Part shown: in pieces, positions 45,348 through 59,078 of the stretch
Numbering within the stretch: the first letter of the stretch is position 1
How the letters are laid out: each line of letters opens with the position of its first letter
NCBI GenBank assembly: GCA_029817715.1
Contig: JARUPY010000089.1
Coordinates: 620,001 to 684,000 of the forward strand
DNA: 64,000 nucleotides
DNA from: Melastoma dodecandrum
Lineage: Eukaryota > Streptophyta > Magnoliopsida > Myrtales > Melastomataceae
Direction: 5' to 3'
The notes under the pieces: model-generated
The model's database searches: none
What the model saw: the letters and a program-made list of their open reading frames with translations, nothing else
Told to the model about the DNA's origin: nothing
Made by a program: the position numbers and the translations under genes

Positions 45348-47173
45348 AATGTCCGTAAAAAGACAAGATTGGCTGTTAGGACATATCGATGGACCCCTTT
45401 TAGGGAAAAACCGTAAAGAACCACTGACCAAATAATTAGTGACGAATGTGTCCCAGCCCCTAAAACCGCGTGGCCGCAGTCTCCTCCCCCGTGTTTATTA
45501 GAACAAAACCTTAAAACGGCCCGAATGAAATAGATTTGATTCCATTTCCGCTTATTCCGAGGTTTGGTTCCGCCAAAATGAGACGGAATGACATTTCATT
45601 TCATCCATTCTCTTTCTAGGATATGAAACGAACGCTCTATTCCATAATAGCGTGGCATATTTATTATTTAGCAATGCATATCTATCGTGAGTACGAGTTC
45701 TAACTCAAAGAATAGTCGTGAACGGGGGGAGTTGTAAGTAGGGCCAAGGATTTGGTTCGGGTGTCCGAATTCTTGGGATATTCTTACAATTTTTGCTCAG
45801 ACGGGCTCGTGATATCATTCATTCCGATTGTGATTGGGCCTAACTACAGAAAATGGCTTAATCGTAGCAAAATGTGTCCCGAACTCATTCATTGAACCTC
45901 CCACAAAACCCTCCACGCGTCTGCATGGCATTAGACGGTGCTGTGGGAATGAATGAATGATTGATTACCCCCCAAACCATGAATTACATAATCATTTGTA
46001 TAATGTGTAAAAAGAATAGAGTTGTTAGGGGAGGAGAACACAATTATATATATATATATATATAAATCAAAGGAGGGAGGGAGAACATGCACTGGCACTG
46101 ACATGATCAGGTCTGATTACTCGGCGACAGACTTTGAGCTGGATTTACACCCAATCAATCAATCATTCATTCTCTCTTAAATCGCCCTTTGGTTACAAGC
46201 TGGAATCGAGGCCCTTGATCAAGCGACACTCGTCCAATGAAAAATACCTGTGAAATAGAATAATTTATTGTTTAGTTACAGAGCCGACGCTTGGAACGCG
46301 TAAACAAAAGCAGGACCAATTTTTTTTTTAAATCATTCTCTCAATTTAATAATAAATTATACTCAATTATAAAACAGTACATTGCTTAATTTACGTAACT
46401 TAATTAAATTAGTGATCTCGTATTTTAACCAATTTAAGATTTCCCTTCCACTATTTTGGTCGCGTATAATATGTTGCCATGGTGAAAGAAAAGCTAGTCA
46501 AACGCTTCTTTTCAATACCCGCGACATTTCCCCACCATTTGCTCGCCTGTTATAATTACCCCCCCCCCCCCCCGCCTACTCTAACTTACGCCACCCCCTC
46601 CCCCTTATCCTACGCCACTCCATCCACCCTCCCCCTTCCTTCACCGGGGCCTTCTCTCGGATCTCCTCCGCAAGTCCTGACTTCAGTCCACACGCTGCCC
46701 CTCTCCGGACTGTTCCCCTCCTGTTCTCCCCGTCCCGATCAATCAGTTCGAGTTTCCTCTCGGTACTGGCTCACCCACGTGATTCTGTCGGACTCTTCGA
46801 TTGATCCGATTGCGCCGCCTTGTTTGATCGGATGATTTCTTTATAGTTTGGTAATCGGATTGTCTGGTTCGTTCTTGCGTGTCTTCTCTCTATGTGAATT
46901 TGATCGTGGCTGACGTGAGTACTGGACAGGGGAGTGGTTGTGCTTTGTTTTGTTGAGATTGGGTTGGTGCTTGTGACGTGCCTAATGACCGACTTCTTCT
47001 TTGTCGATTACATGCTTAGCTGTTGGATTGAGCTGAATGTGTACGCTCCGGCGGGGGGGAGGGGGTGCTTTTGATTTAATTTCTGTGCACTTCCGGAATG
47101 ACAGATCCCTTGCAGGCCTTTTTTAAAGGTATTTTCATCGTTATTTCAGAAGTTAGACTGGTGACCTGAGGCT
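45348..47173 (+). other. Intergenic DNA and leader of the PTI1-like kinase gene
   Basis: Nothing recognisable to about 46480, except an AT repeat at 46045-46066. From about 46560, starting with a run of 15 C bases, the sequence is CT-rich and is probably the spliced leader of the kinase gene. The 118-codon frame at 46479 is low-complexity Pro/Ser/Leu and is not called. Confidence 0.45.
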
Positions 47174-49522
47174 ATGAGTTGCTTCAGCTGCTGCGAGGAC
47201 GATGATTTCACTAAAGCTCCGGAAAGTGGCGGCGTATACCCGTCGAAGAATTCAGCAGGTACTATTGATTGTGATCCATTCTTGCTATCGTTTCTGGATT
47301 CAAACCTTTATCTTTTCTCAAAACCAATTCAGGAAATGATGCTGCTTATCATTCCTCGGATCCTGCACCTAAAGGTGCCCAAGCTGTAAAAATCCAGCCC
47401 ATTGAAGTCCCTGCCATTCCGGTAGATGAACTCAAGGATATTACCGACAACTTTGGAACAAATGCTTTAATTGGGGAGGGATCGTATGGTAGGGTGTACT
47501 ATGGGGTACTGAAAAGTGGGACGGCTGCTGCTATCAAAAAATTGGATGCAAGCAAGCAACCTGATGACGAGTTCTTAGCCCAGGTTCGGCTGTAAACATG
47601 TATATTCCATTTGGCTTGCAAATTGAATGTAGCAAATCAGCTGATATGGAGCCTTGCAGGTTTCCATGGTATCGAGACTCAAACACGAAAATTTTGTTGA
47701 GTTGCTGGGGTACTGTGTGGATGGAAATTCTCGAATTCTAGCATATGAGTTTGCTTCAAATGGCTCTCTTCATGACATTCTACATGGTAAGGATGAATTC
47801 AGCCACAAACTAGGGCTTACTATTTTCTGTTGCATGTACATGTATATAATTGATACTTGGTGGTTCTTACAAGAGTGATTATGCCTTATCTGATAATAGA
47901 TAATCATCTTCTATGGACTCAAGCCCCTAAAGGGTCAATCATGTTGACCAGAATGCTTGGCATCAGTCAACGTCACTTTCCCCACTGTGCCCACGGGTTG
48001 TATCCGTGAAATGTTTTAACACTGCTATTGATGCACAGGTCGGAAAGGAGTTAAAGGGGCCCAACCTGGTCCTGTTCTCTCTTGGTCTCAGCGTGTAAAA
48101 ATTGCTGTGGGAGCCGCAAAAGGCCTTGAATATCTGCATGAGAAGGCGGAGCCTCGAGTGATCCATCGAGATATAAAGTCCAGTAATGTCCTGATTTTTG
48201 ACGACGATGTCTCTAAAATCGCTGATTTTGACTTGTCGAATCAGGCTCCTGATATGGCGGCGCGTCTTCATTCAACTCGTGTTCTTGGGACCTTTGGTTA
48301 TCATGCCCCTGAGTAAGCATCATTTGTTTCCATAACTCACTTTTATCTCATGTTATCTTGACATAACGTCACATTTTAAATAGATATGAAATTGAGAAGA
48401 TTTCTTTTAGTTGCTCATTCTGTGTTCTGTTTTGGGTGGGCGAAATCAAGCAAGACTACACTATAATTCCTTCATTTATTAAAAAAAATGCTACAATTCC
48501 AAGGGCTTGAATTTCTTGTGGAATTGGGTCCATTAATGCTCCAACCGAAAACTATGTAGTTCATAACATTTATCTATTTTTTTCTGAAATAGATATGCAA
48601 TGACCGGACAGTTAAATGCCAAGAGTGATGTGTACAGCTTTGGCGTTGTCTTGTTGGAGCTTTTGACCGGTAGAAAACCAGTTGATCATACTTTACCCCG
48701 TGGGCAGCAAAGTCTTGTTACATGGGTATCGAATTTCAAATATTCTTCCAGTCTTTTGGCATCTTGGTTGATCAGAATGCTCGGTTTCTTTTGATAGTGA
48801 TGTCCCATCTTTATTCTCTCCTCGATTCATGGTGTCCATTATTATACCAGGCTACACCTAAACTGAGCGAAGACAAAGTCAGGCAGTGTGTTGATGCTAG
48901 ACTTGGGGGTGAATATCCTCCCAAGGCAGTTGCCAAGGTAATTGTTTATTAAATGCCCAGGCTCGCTAACATCACAAGAAGTAGAAGGAGAGTTCAGGGA
49001 GATTTATTGTTAGTAGTAGAAGTATTGGGGTGTTGTATGGAGGTAAAATGTTTGTGGACTATAGGGATCTATCATTTCCCAAACTGTGAACTAGTTTTAT
49101 TGCATCGGGCTGTAGCTACTTCTTCGTTAGGCATGCTGATACTCTTGTACATGCACTTATTTTGAGCACGGTAAGTAGATTCCAGAAGTTGGGAGAAAAA
49201 TGGTCATATGAAGTAGGTGCTCTCAGAAGTGGTTGATAAATGATGGTTTTGTCGATAAAGATGCTTATGGCTAATCAAAGAGAAATCTTATTGGACGTAT
49301 TAATTGATATTTATTTATGTGTGTTATTTTTTCTAGCACTTAGTAATTTCCTTCCTAGTCCTCGAGAACTAACCCTTCTCTGCAAAACAGCTGGCCGCTG
49401 TTGCTGCCTTGTGCGTGCAGTACGAGGCTGATTTCCGGCCAAACATGAGCATTGTTGTCAAGGCTCTTCAGCCTCTGCTCAATGCCAGGGCAGGGCCTTC
49501 AGGCGACACTCCGAGCTCTTGA
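47174..49522 (+). CDS. PTI1: PTI1-like receptor-like cytoplasmic kinase
   Basis: Seven exons, 47174-47258, 47333-47583, 47660-47786, 48039-48312, 48593-48725, 48851-48937 and 49391-49522, give 362 residues. The N terminus [11 protein letters not shown] has cysteines suited to S-acylation, and there is no membrane segment. The kinase domain has [11 protein letters not shown] (from residue 76), [13 protein letters not shown] (catalytic D199) and [10 protein letters not shown] in the activation segment. The magnesium-binding motif is DFD (217-219) instead of DFG, followed by [19 protein letters not shown]. This is the shared signature of PTI1-like kinases, so it is not damage. Tomato Pti1 is phosphorylated by Pto, and family members act downstream of OXI1-type AGC kinases in oxidative and immune signalling. 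VLIFDDDV is the expected family sequence near the catalytic loop. Confidence 0.94.
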
Positions 49523-51765
49523 TGCTCCCATCCAGCCCCGCCCCACCCTCCAAACTCTGTAATTTCGCGCAGTTAAAGAAAACAGACTAAAACAGATTGT
49601 CGCCACGGGCAATGAGCTAGAACGTATTCCTCTCTGGTTTTGGTAGATTGTTCGTGGAAAAGAACATTTTGTACGCCATCCCTCCAATCATTTGACAGGC
49701 ATTCAATTTGTTAATAGTCTTAAGCATATATTTTGGTATTGCGATATTGTGACCTCTGAACACTGGGGTGCCCAGAATCGGACTTTCAGTTGACAGAAGC
49801 TCGATTTGCTAGAGAACTGATGTTCTGTCCATAGATGAATTTCTGAAACTTTACAAAGAGGTATCAGTTTTCTATGCCTTTATATGTCTCAAAAGGCCGC
49901 TAAGGATACACGGAGAAGATGAAGAACGTGTTTGGTTAAAGCCAGTGAACGGAAGCAGACCCTACAGACACCTCTGCCTTTCTTTCCTTCGTGCGATCAT
50001 CCAGTTTTCCATCCATCCGTAGAGACTCTTGGAGATACCAAAGTAAAAATGTCAAGTGCTGAGAAAAATACCCAAATTCATGATCAAAGTCCGAATGAAG
50101 AAGACTGACCCCAAACGACTATTCACGACGGCAAGGCGGAGACGGCCAGTTAATCTGAACAAGAAAACGAGGGAAAACAAGAGGCCAGGGAAGAGGCAGT
50201 GCATGGGCGGAAAACCATAACAGTCAATCTCATGTCTGTTAAATGGATCCATCCTTGCTCTGCCTTTTCCCTGGCCTATCTCACCTGAACAGGACCACCC
50301 GAGTTGTAAACGAACTCACCTCCATCCAGCAGCGAAGACGCATCACTCAATCTGGCAAATCAACAGCAGAACCTGTCACGAACTAACGAAACATATAGTC
50401 CTTCCCCTCGACACATTGTACTATCGACACATCACCTCGTACTGCAGCGTAGTACGAGGAAGCTCCTTGGAAGTACACTCTCTTACAAAATGCAGTACGG
50501 AATCCCCAGGAAGTTACTCGACAATGGTACTGGGGCACATCTATGCTTATTCTAATAATCAAACCATATTGCTCATGTTTGAATTTTTAGTTGTATCAAG
50601 ATCAGATTTGGGCGAACTATCTGGAGGTCGAAGTCTTTCAGCGTTCGTTTCACGGTCGCATCTTAGTCGCTCCCATACCAGATCCCTTGAGGTAGTTGCA
50701 GTCCCGGGATACTAAGACGAAAACTAATTAATTAATCAATATGTTGGATGTGTCCTGAAAACGGAGATTCTTTAAGACCTGCAATAATTTATAACAACCT
50801 ACTAGAAGTGTAACCTGCTCAGAAATCCGCCCATGTCGAGCTACTGCGACCATTTTCTCATGTCCCTGACCCAGGATAGATCGCTACGAGCTGAACAAGC
50901 TCCTGCAGCAGCGGGTCATTCTCTGAATGGATCATAATGGCTTTGAGGATTCTCCACATACTTAGCCGTTTTAGATGCACCTTTATATTGGCTGAATGTA
51001 GGCTGGTTCATGTGCCCATCGCCGAAGCACAGGCAAGGGCAAGAGTTTTGCATTGTAATTTGTGGTTCTGCATCGTCATCCAGAACTGCCACAGCCACGG
51101 ATAATCGGTCACCACACACCGGTTTACCAGGTTGATCTCCTTCTCCAAGGAGTACCCTTCCAGATTGTGAAGCGCGTCCAACAATGATCTCAAGGACTTC
51201 TCGTTGACACCTAACCCATCTTGTAATTCCATCTCTCTGCACTCCAACAAGATACCTGCATCACCTATGCGTGTCCATATCGTCACCGAAACCAAAACCG
51301 AGTCAACTTCAATACAAAACCAACAAACAGTTGGAAAGTGATCTTTTTCCTCGCCACGGCGTCTTCTTTGATTCCTGCTTAAAGGACAAGAATGTTGCTC
51401 ATATGCAGAATGAGTCTATTTCCATTCCTGCTTTTAAAAATTTTGTTCGTTTGGCTTTGTTCGTTTGTCCTCGATCCTCTGTCTCCACCATTAATTTTAT
51501 TAAACCGGCCCACACCATATGCTGTAATGAAGTGCCGCGGCATCTTCGATCTGATTGCCGGCTCAAAGGTGTGCCTGGTTCCTAGTATAATTAATAATCG
51601 ATTATCTCTCCGTTTGTTTTCGGCATATGTTTGTCCATGGCGCTTTCCTGTTGAAATGTTCAACTTAGCCAGTTGTTCAAGTCTCCGTGCAATATTTAGA
51701 CTGATCGACAGTCCGTGCTAATCCTACAGGTTTTAGGAGCACGTCTCTGGGTGGTCGCGTGTAGC
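49523..51765. other. Intergenic DNA with unassigned coding-like stretches
   Basis: On minus, 51008-51295 and about 50875-50990 have coding-like composition in different frames (SLRSLLDALHNLEGYSLEKE; IHSENDPLLQELVQLVAIYP). I do not recognise the family, and the frame change between them suggests a relic rather than a gene. The ABCB leader probably ends with an acceptor (CCTACAG) at 51729. Confidence 0.4.
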
Positions 51766-54700
51766 ATGGCAGCTGACAATGGCCCTAAGGAGAATGGGGG
51801 CACAAATGAGCCAACCAGTTCTGCCGAGGCAATGGAAGGTGGTACAGGGGAGAAGCCTAGTTCGGTCCCGTTCCACAAGCTTTTCTCGTTCGCAGATTCC
51901 ACTGATGTTCTGTTGATGGTTATTGGGACTGGGGCAGCCATCGGGAATGGCATTGGCACACCCCTGATGGCCATATTGATAGGCCAACTGAGCGATTCTT
52001 TTGGGCAGAGCCTGCCAAGTGATGTCGTGAGCGTCGTTTCTAAGGTAATATTTTCTTCGAGCCTGTTATCAGAGAGAGTTTTTCATCCACTTGTGAAAAG
52101 AAGTAGACCTATCGATTTACCGGGTAGAAACTTTCAGGTGTGCCTCAAGTTTGTCTACCTGGCATTCGGGACACTGGTGGCCGCATTTCTTCGTAAGTTT
52201 AGCTCGTGCTGCGAATACCCGTGGCATCCGAGATTGACTGTTATGAGACAGATGATGATCTGTTTCTTTTTGCTTCGTTGAATGTTAAGAGGTATCCTGT
52301 TGGATGGTCACTGGAGAACGGCAGGCCGCGAGGATCCGAGGATTGTATCTGAAGACCATTTTAAGGCAGGATGTCGCGTTCTTTGACAAGGAAACCAACA
52401 CCGGCGAGGTTGTCGGCAGGATGTCTGGAGATACAGTTCTTATACAGGATGCAATGGGCGAGAAGGTTGCAATCTTCTATCACCGCATGAACCCTTCGCC
52501 GTCATCACGCTACGAACTCCACGAGAAATTTCGACTTTTGACTTTTGTTTCGTCACTCTGCAGGTGGGCAAATTCATCCAACTTATCTCTACTTTCATCG
52601 GAGGATTTACGGTTGCCTTCCTGAAAGGTTGGCTCCTTACTCTCGTGATGATGACATCGATCCCAATTCTTGTGATTGCTGCTGGAGCTATGGCACGCAT
52701 CGTGTCGAAGATGGCATCTCAAGGACAGAATGCATACGCAGAGGCGGCCAATGTGGTCGAACAGACGATTGGCTCCATCCGAACGGTGCCTTCCTTGATT
52801 TTATCCTGACACTCAGTTTTGAATTGTTCGAAGGATAAAAAAATGTTATCGCTACTCTATAGGTCGCATCGTTTACTGGAGAGAAGCAAGCGATTGCCAG
52901 TTACGACAAGTTCCTCATTGACGCATACAAATCGGGAGTTCGCGAAGGGTTGGCTGTAGGACTCGGCGTTGGTTCTGTCATGCTCGTTGTTTTGGGCAGC
53001 TACGGTCTAGCCGTTTGGTATGGCGGGAAGCTGATCTTAGATAAGGGATATACGGGTGGCCGAGTGTTCAACGTGATCATAGCAGTCTTGACGGGTTCGA
53101 TGTGAGTACATTCGAATAATTGCACGCATCATTCCATCTATTAACGAGGCTCTGTGATGAATATCTGATCTCTTAACAAGATATCCTTTAGGTCTCTAGG
53201 GCAAACTTCTCCATGCATGAGTGCTTTCGCAGCCGGTCAAGCTGCTGCATTCAAGATGTTTGAGACAATACATCGGAAACCGGATATCGACTCCAATGAT
53301 ACGAGAGGAAAGGTGCTTGACGACATTCGTGGCGATATCGAGCTGAGGGAAGTTTACTTTAGTTACCCAGCGAGACCAGACGAGAGGATCTTCAACGGGT
53401 TCTCCCTTTGCATAGCCAGCGGCACCGCTACAGCATTGGTGGGACAAAGCGGGAGTGGGAAATCAACAGTGATTAGCCTGATAGAAAGGTTTTACGATCC
53501 GCAATCTGGCGAAGTACTTGTGGACGGAGTTAACCTGAAGGAGTTCCAGCTGAAGTGGATCCGGATCAAGATCGGACTAGTTAGCCAGGAGCCCGTATTG
53601 TTCGACTGCAGCATTAAGGACAATATTGCGTATGGCAAGGATGGCGCTACGTACGAGGAGATTAAGGCTGCTGCTGAGCTCGCAAATGCCACCAGATTCA
53701 TCGACAAATTGCCTCAGGTAGGAGTAATCACACCGACAACAATACCCATGTCTCCATCTGCATTTTTCTTATGATTGAGATATTCCGCGATCTAGGGTCT
53801 TGATACCATGGTCGGAGAGCACGGAACGCAGCTTTCTGGTGGTCAAAAACAGAGAGTCGCCATAGCGAGAGCAATTCTGAAGGACCCGAGGATTTTACTT
53901 CTTGACGAAGCCACAAGCGCTCTCGATGCAGAATCGGAAAGGATAGTGCAGGAGGCATTGGACAGAATCATGGTAAACCGAACTACCATCGTCGTGGCAC
54001 ATCGTTTGAGTACCGTAAAAAATGCGGATACGATTGCGGTTATTCACAGAGGAAAAATGGTGGAGAAAGGTAATGTTAATGATGCCATACATATCCAAAA
54101 CCTCCCGAGGACAACTCTCGGTAACTTCTTGTCTGATGAGAATCTGAATTTTCAGGTTCGCACTCAGAACTCCTCCAAGATCCAGATGGTGCATATGCGC
54201 AGTTGATCCGATTGCAGGAAGTCGACAAGGAGTCTAAGGATGCTCCGGATGGTGGAGACACCCCAGAAATCCAAGTAATCCACAGGCAGCCAAGTCAAGG
54301 GACGTCATATGCTCGATCAATCAGCCGAGGATCATCCAAAGGCAGCCGCCACTCGTTCTCCATCAATTTTGGACTGCCTACCGGGTTGATTCCTCTGGAT
54401 GGCATCGCAATTGAAGATCCCGAAGAACCGGCTCCCACAACTGACGAGAAGCCCCACAACGTCTCGCTATATCGGTTGGGTTATCTCAACAAACCAGAAA
54501 TCCCCGTACTTTTGGCAGGAGTCATTGCCGCGATCATCAGCGGCATGATACTTCCCACCATGGGGTTATTAATATCCAGCGTGGTCAAAGCATTCTACAA
54601 ACCACCTCACGAGCTCCATAAGGAGTCCAGCTTCTGGGCATTGATTTTCTTCGTGCTCGGAATGGCTTCATTTATAGCACAACCCAGTCGCACATACTTA

Positions 54701-56565
54701 TTTGCGGTGGCGGGATGTAAGTTAATCCAACGGATCAGATCAATGTGTTTCGAGAAGGTTGTTCATATGGAGGTGGGTTGGTTCGATGAACCTGAGCACT
54801 CAAGTGGTTCCATCGGAGCCAGGCTTTCAGCGGATGCTGCTTCAGTTCGTGCCTTGGTCGGAGATGCATTGGGCCAGCTCATGCAGAATGCAGCTTCTGC
54901 TCTCACTGGCCTTCTTATTGCTTTCATCGCGAGTTGGCAATTGGCGCTCATCATACTCGCAATGTTCCCGTTGCTTGGAATAATGGGCTACGTCCAAACC
55001 CAGTTCTCGAAGGGATTCAGTGCTGATGCAAAGGTATCCGACTGAATCGCAAATGGTTATATTTCCTCTTAAGGCTCATTTATAATAACTTGATTGTGTG
55101 TGACAATGAGCTTGCAGATGATGTATGAAGAAGCTAGTCAAGTTGCTACTGACGCAGTTGGGAACATAAGAACAGTTGCTTCATTCTGTGCCGAGGATAA
55201 GATGATGCAGCTTTACAAGAAGAAATGTGACGGCCCCTTAAAAGCAGGGATTCGGCAGGGAGTCATCAGCGGTATCGGTTTCGGCCTTTCTTTCTTCTTA
55301 TTATTTTCCGTGTATGCTACAAGCTTCTACGCAGGAGCACAGCTTGTCAAGCAGGGAAAAACAGCGTTCTCTGATGTCTTCAGGGTAACTTGCTAGCCCT
55401 GCCCCATGTTGTCGATACATCCTGAGTTCGAAATGATGGTTCGACGAAAGTTTGTCACGTCATTGTTTTGTTTGTAGGCATTCTTGGCTCTCACCTTGGC
55501 ATCGATGGGAATCACTCAATCAAGTTCTTTGTCTCCGGATTCCACTAAGGCCAAAGGTGCTGCCGCTTCCATATTCGCGATCTTAGATCGGAACTCGAAG
55601 ATTGATCCCAGCAATGAGTCTGGCACAACCTTAGATGACATGAAAGGAGAAATCGTGCTCAGTCACGTTAGCTTCAAGTACCCATCCAGACCCGATATTC
55701 AAATTTTCCGCGATCTCAGCCTCGCCATTCATTCTGGGAAGGTAAAACTGCAATCTTTCACGTGCGAATCAGTTTTACTTATGTCATTAAGGATTCGCAA
55801 TTGTTCATGTTAAATCTCTTTCCTTACTTAGACTGTGGCTCTCGTGGGAGAAAGCGGGAGTGGAAAATCAACGGTGATAGCGCTACTGCAACGGTTCTAT
55901 GATCCTGACTCCGGTCACATTACACTTGACGGCATGGAGATCCAAAAGCTGCAGCTGAAGTGGTTGAGGCAACAGATGGGTCTGGTCAGTCAAGAGCCGG
56001 TTCTGTTCAACAGCACCATTCGCACCAACATAGCTTATGGCAAGGGAGGTGACGCGTCCGAGGCTGAGATATTAGCCGCGGCAGAGTTAGCGAATGCACA
56101 CAAGTTCATCAGTGGATTACAACAGGTAAAAACTAGGTTACAATTGTCAGATACTCGTTCTGTAGCCTTGACGAACTGAGCGTCTTCCGCGTCTACTTTT
56201 GCGTTCAGGGCTATGATACAGTAGTTGGAGAAAGAGGGGTGCAATTGTCCGGTGGCCAGAAGCAACGGGTTGCCATCGCCCGTGCTATAATAAAGAGTCC
56301 CAAGGTACTCTTACTGGACGAGGCCACCAGCGCCTTGGATGCGGAATCCGAGAAGGTTGTTCAGGATGCATTGGACCAAGTCATGGAGAACAGGACGACC
56401 ATTGTGGTGGCTCACCGGCTGTCGACGATCAAGAATGCAGACCTCATCGCGGTGATCAAGAATGGAGTCATCGTGGAGAGAGGCAAGCATGACACGCTGA
56501 TCAACATAAAGGATGGTTTCTACGCAACTCTGGTTGCCCTCCATAGGAGTGCTTCTACCACATGA
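51766..56565 (+). CDS. ABCB (P-glycoprotein/MDR) transporter, ABCB4/11/21 clade
   Basis: Twelve exons join in phase to 1276 residues: 51766-52044, 52138-52192, 52290-52465, 52564-52785, 52863-53101, 53192-53717, 53796-54069, 54156-55033, 55118-55384, 55478-55741, 55832-56125, 56209-56565. It is a full transporter, TMD-NBD-TMD-NBD. NBD1 has Walker [10 protein letters not shown] (408-416), the signature LSGGQ (about 512-516) and [15 protein letters not shown]2 has GESGSGKST (1066-1074), LSGGQ near 1171 and the same Walker B. A Ser/Arg-rich linker follows NBD1 ([17 protein letters not shown]), as in Arabidopsis ABCB4, 11 and 21. These plasma-membrane pumps move auxin and other hydrophobic compounds; the substrate here is inference. 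All catalytic motifs are intact. The 3' end is 55 bases from that of the next gene. Confidence 0.95.
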
Positions 56566-56620
56566 TCCATTGATTTCGAATGTTGCTGTACAACGAAGAA
56601 TGTCAGATGACAGATAAGGA

Positions 56621-59078
56621 CTATAGTTCGTCTTCGCTATCATCGCTATACGAAACTAAACCCAAACTAGCTCCATCCCGGGGGTCAGAAGCACTGTCCC
56701 TTTGTGGGTCCACCGGTTGTGAAGGCTTTTCCACAGAGCTACCAGGCGTCTTCCTTTCATCGGGATCTTTTCCAGGGTTTTGAGGATCCACGTTAGCTTT
56801 CTTTGCCTGCGGTTTGACTTTTACTATTACACCCAAAGGTGGAGCTGGTTTTCTTTTCTTAACGACCGGTTTGTCCTCCTGAATTAGGGAAAACTTCTTA
56901 TTAGAATCTATCCCGAGGAGCAGCAATCCTGGAGAAATTTCCATTACTAGAAAGATCTCCAAACATACTAACAGGACAATCCATATCCTTCACAAATTTT
57001 GACATCCTTGAAGGTGAAACAACAATAGCACATAGCCAAAAGCATCAGCTTACCTCACGAGGAGCCGGCTCCTTAAGCTCATGGACGATATTAACCTGTG
57101 CTGCGACGGCAGCCTGCGTTTTTTTTTTTCAAAAAGGAAGAGAAAGAACACACTGAGAATGAGAAGGACCAACAAATTGTTACCCCTACAAAAACTGGGA
57201 AAAAGTAGCCACTCTCTTAAGGCAGCCAAAACTCATATCTCTACATCTTAATCAATAGCTGCACGTCTTAGGACTCCGTGTCGTGTAGAACAAGCTTCTA
57301 AGCTAGATCAATTCATCTTTACAATAGCAACTATCATAATGACCTAATAGCAACACCGAGTGAAATTTACCGTAACTATCATAACAATCGAATAGCAAAA
57401 CCTGGGAGAAAGATAACCAACCCTGACGTGACAAAAGAAAAGCATTTTACATTTGGAAAACAACAAAGAAGTGATGCAAAGGGAACAGTTATTCTCAAAA
57501 TTCTTCAAAATAATGGCCAAGTAATCAATAAAACACGATTAAGAGCCCAAACGATTACTTGGAAACTCCTCAGTTGTTCTTCCTCCTCGTCTGCCATCCG
57601 TCTTTCATAATCCCTCCTTGACTGGTACATGGAAAGGATAAAATAAAGGGAAGGGAATGCTGAAATGTCACCATACACATAAACTTTAATAAAAACAGAG
57701 GGCAATGCAGGTGCTTTGAAGGGAGTAACTTGTCTAATATGTAATAATCATCAGTAATTCCAAAAGGAAAAGTAGAAATGCCACAGGGCTGTCGCATGGA
57801 GGGCAATATATCACTTTGTGCTGATATATTCAAGGAAAACATTCACAGTTCAACGTAAAGTGACGTCTTCCATATTTCATGACAATCTCACCCTTTCCAA
57901 CTTATCAAGAAACTCTGTTTCATCTTCATCCAATGCTTTAGGAGGTCCTGAAAAGGAAGGACTTTAAGAAAAGCTTACCACGCTTTGGAAAACTTTATTT
58001 GGCACAATATCCCATTTCAGAAAATTTTACATGGAATACCAGAGGGGGTCTGGGAGTAAGATTTTATCATGCGCATTGCCTACAGAGGAACGGCAACTTA
58101 CTGTGCTTGAACCTTTCATTGAATTCTGCGTCACGTTTGTCTTTGTTTTCCTTTAATATCTGTAGAAAAAAGTTAGAAAAGAAGTAGAAGAAAAGGAAAT
58201 GGGATTAGTTCCATGAATCACATTATATGAACGCAAATTTCCATGTCTATGCAGGAGTCCTGCCCGTCTCATAGCCCTGCCCAAATCTCAATCTACTCGC
58301 AAGGACATATACTTTCGAAACTTCCGAAATAATACCCTAAATTCAACTTTTCTAAAGCCAAATTCGGGGACTTAAAGTTTTTGACATAAAACCAGAGATG
58401 GCCCCATGTTCATTCTCATGGAACTCGGCTTTTGAAAAGTTGAGTTTGAGATACTTCTGATGACGATCGGCTTTATAAAAACCGAGTCGGGCATTATTTC
58501 AAGAATTTTGAAAATGGGTGCCCTAAATCCCGAAATATTTCAGCGAAACGCTAATTAGGAACAAAGTTCCATAACCAGCGACAATATCATGTTGAGTTTC
58601 TTTTTCCTAAAGGCAACATAACAAAGCGAAACTCTGCACAAGCAGACATATCATTCCGCGATCGCACAAAGCCATTGTAAACCATCCCATAGCGGGAAGG
58701 CGGAGTCATTCCAGAAATCACGCAACTGGCATTTCCTCTTATATTGCCAGATACGTCAAATCCTTCATCCGCTGGCAACCACCAATCTCACACGCTCATC
58801 GTTTAAGTGAATCCAATCTAAAAGGGGATATGAAACTGACCTCGTAAAGTGGCCTGTCTCTCTGGGCTGTCCCATCCTCCACCCGCTCGCCTCTAGAACT
58901 CTTCGATTGTTGCAACTGCACAGAGAATTCCATCCCCAGAAACATCAAAAGAGAGAGAGGGAGGGGGTGGATTTCTTCACCAACTTTGGCCAAACGGATG
59001 GCAGGCTTTTCTTACCTGTTCCTCGGAGACGAAATTCATCAACCGGACGGGCCGCCCTGATTCCTCCTCCTCCTCCAT
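56621..59078 (-). CDS. FAM192A/PIP30-like nuclear protein
   Basis: Seven exons on minus join in phase to 210 residues: 59078-59016, 58915-58841, 58159-58102, 57947-57892, 57621-57559, 57113-57054, 56878-56621. The family signature is near the start: LMNFVSEEQ, GERVEDGTAQRDRPLYE, ILKENKDKRDAEFNERFKH, then ALDEDETEFLDKLE. The end is SYSDDSEDEL, like the acidic GL-YSDSSDSE end of animal FAM192A. Between lies a basic linker (VVKKRKPAPPLGVIVKVKP). In animals this protein binds the PA28-gamma proteasome activator through its phosphorylated C terminus; I know of no shown plant role. The MEEEEE start and the in-frame ATG 13 codons later are both possible; the first is chosen as the 5'-most. The gene faces ABCB tail to tail. 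Confidence 0.88.

Noticed and set aside
46479..46835. 118-codon frame rich in Pro, Ser and Leu
   Set aside because: It is a translation of a CT-rich leader with a long C run, directly upstream of the PTI1-like gene.
48224..48232. DFD instead of DFG in the PTI1-like kinase, possibly a dead kinase
   Set aside because: PTI1-family kinases as a group carry DFD-LSNQ here, and members are known to be active; this is a family trait.
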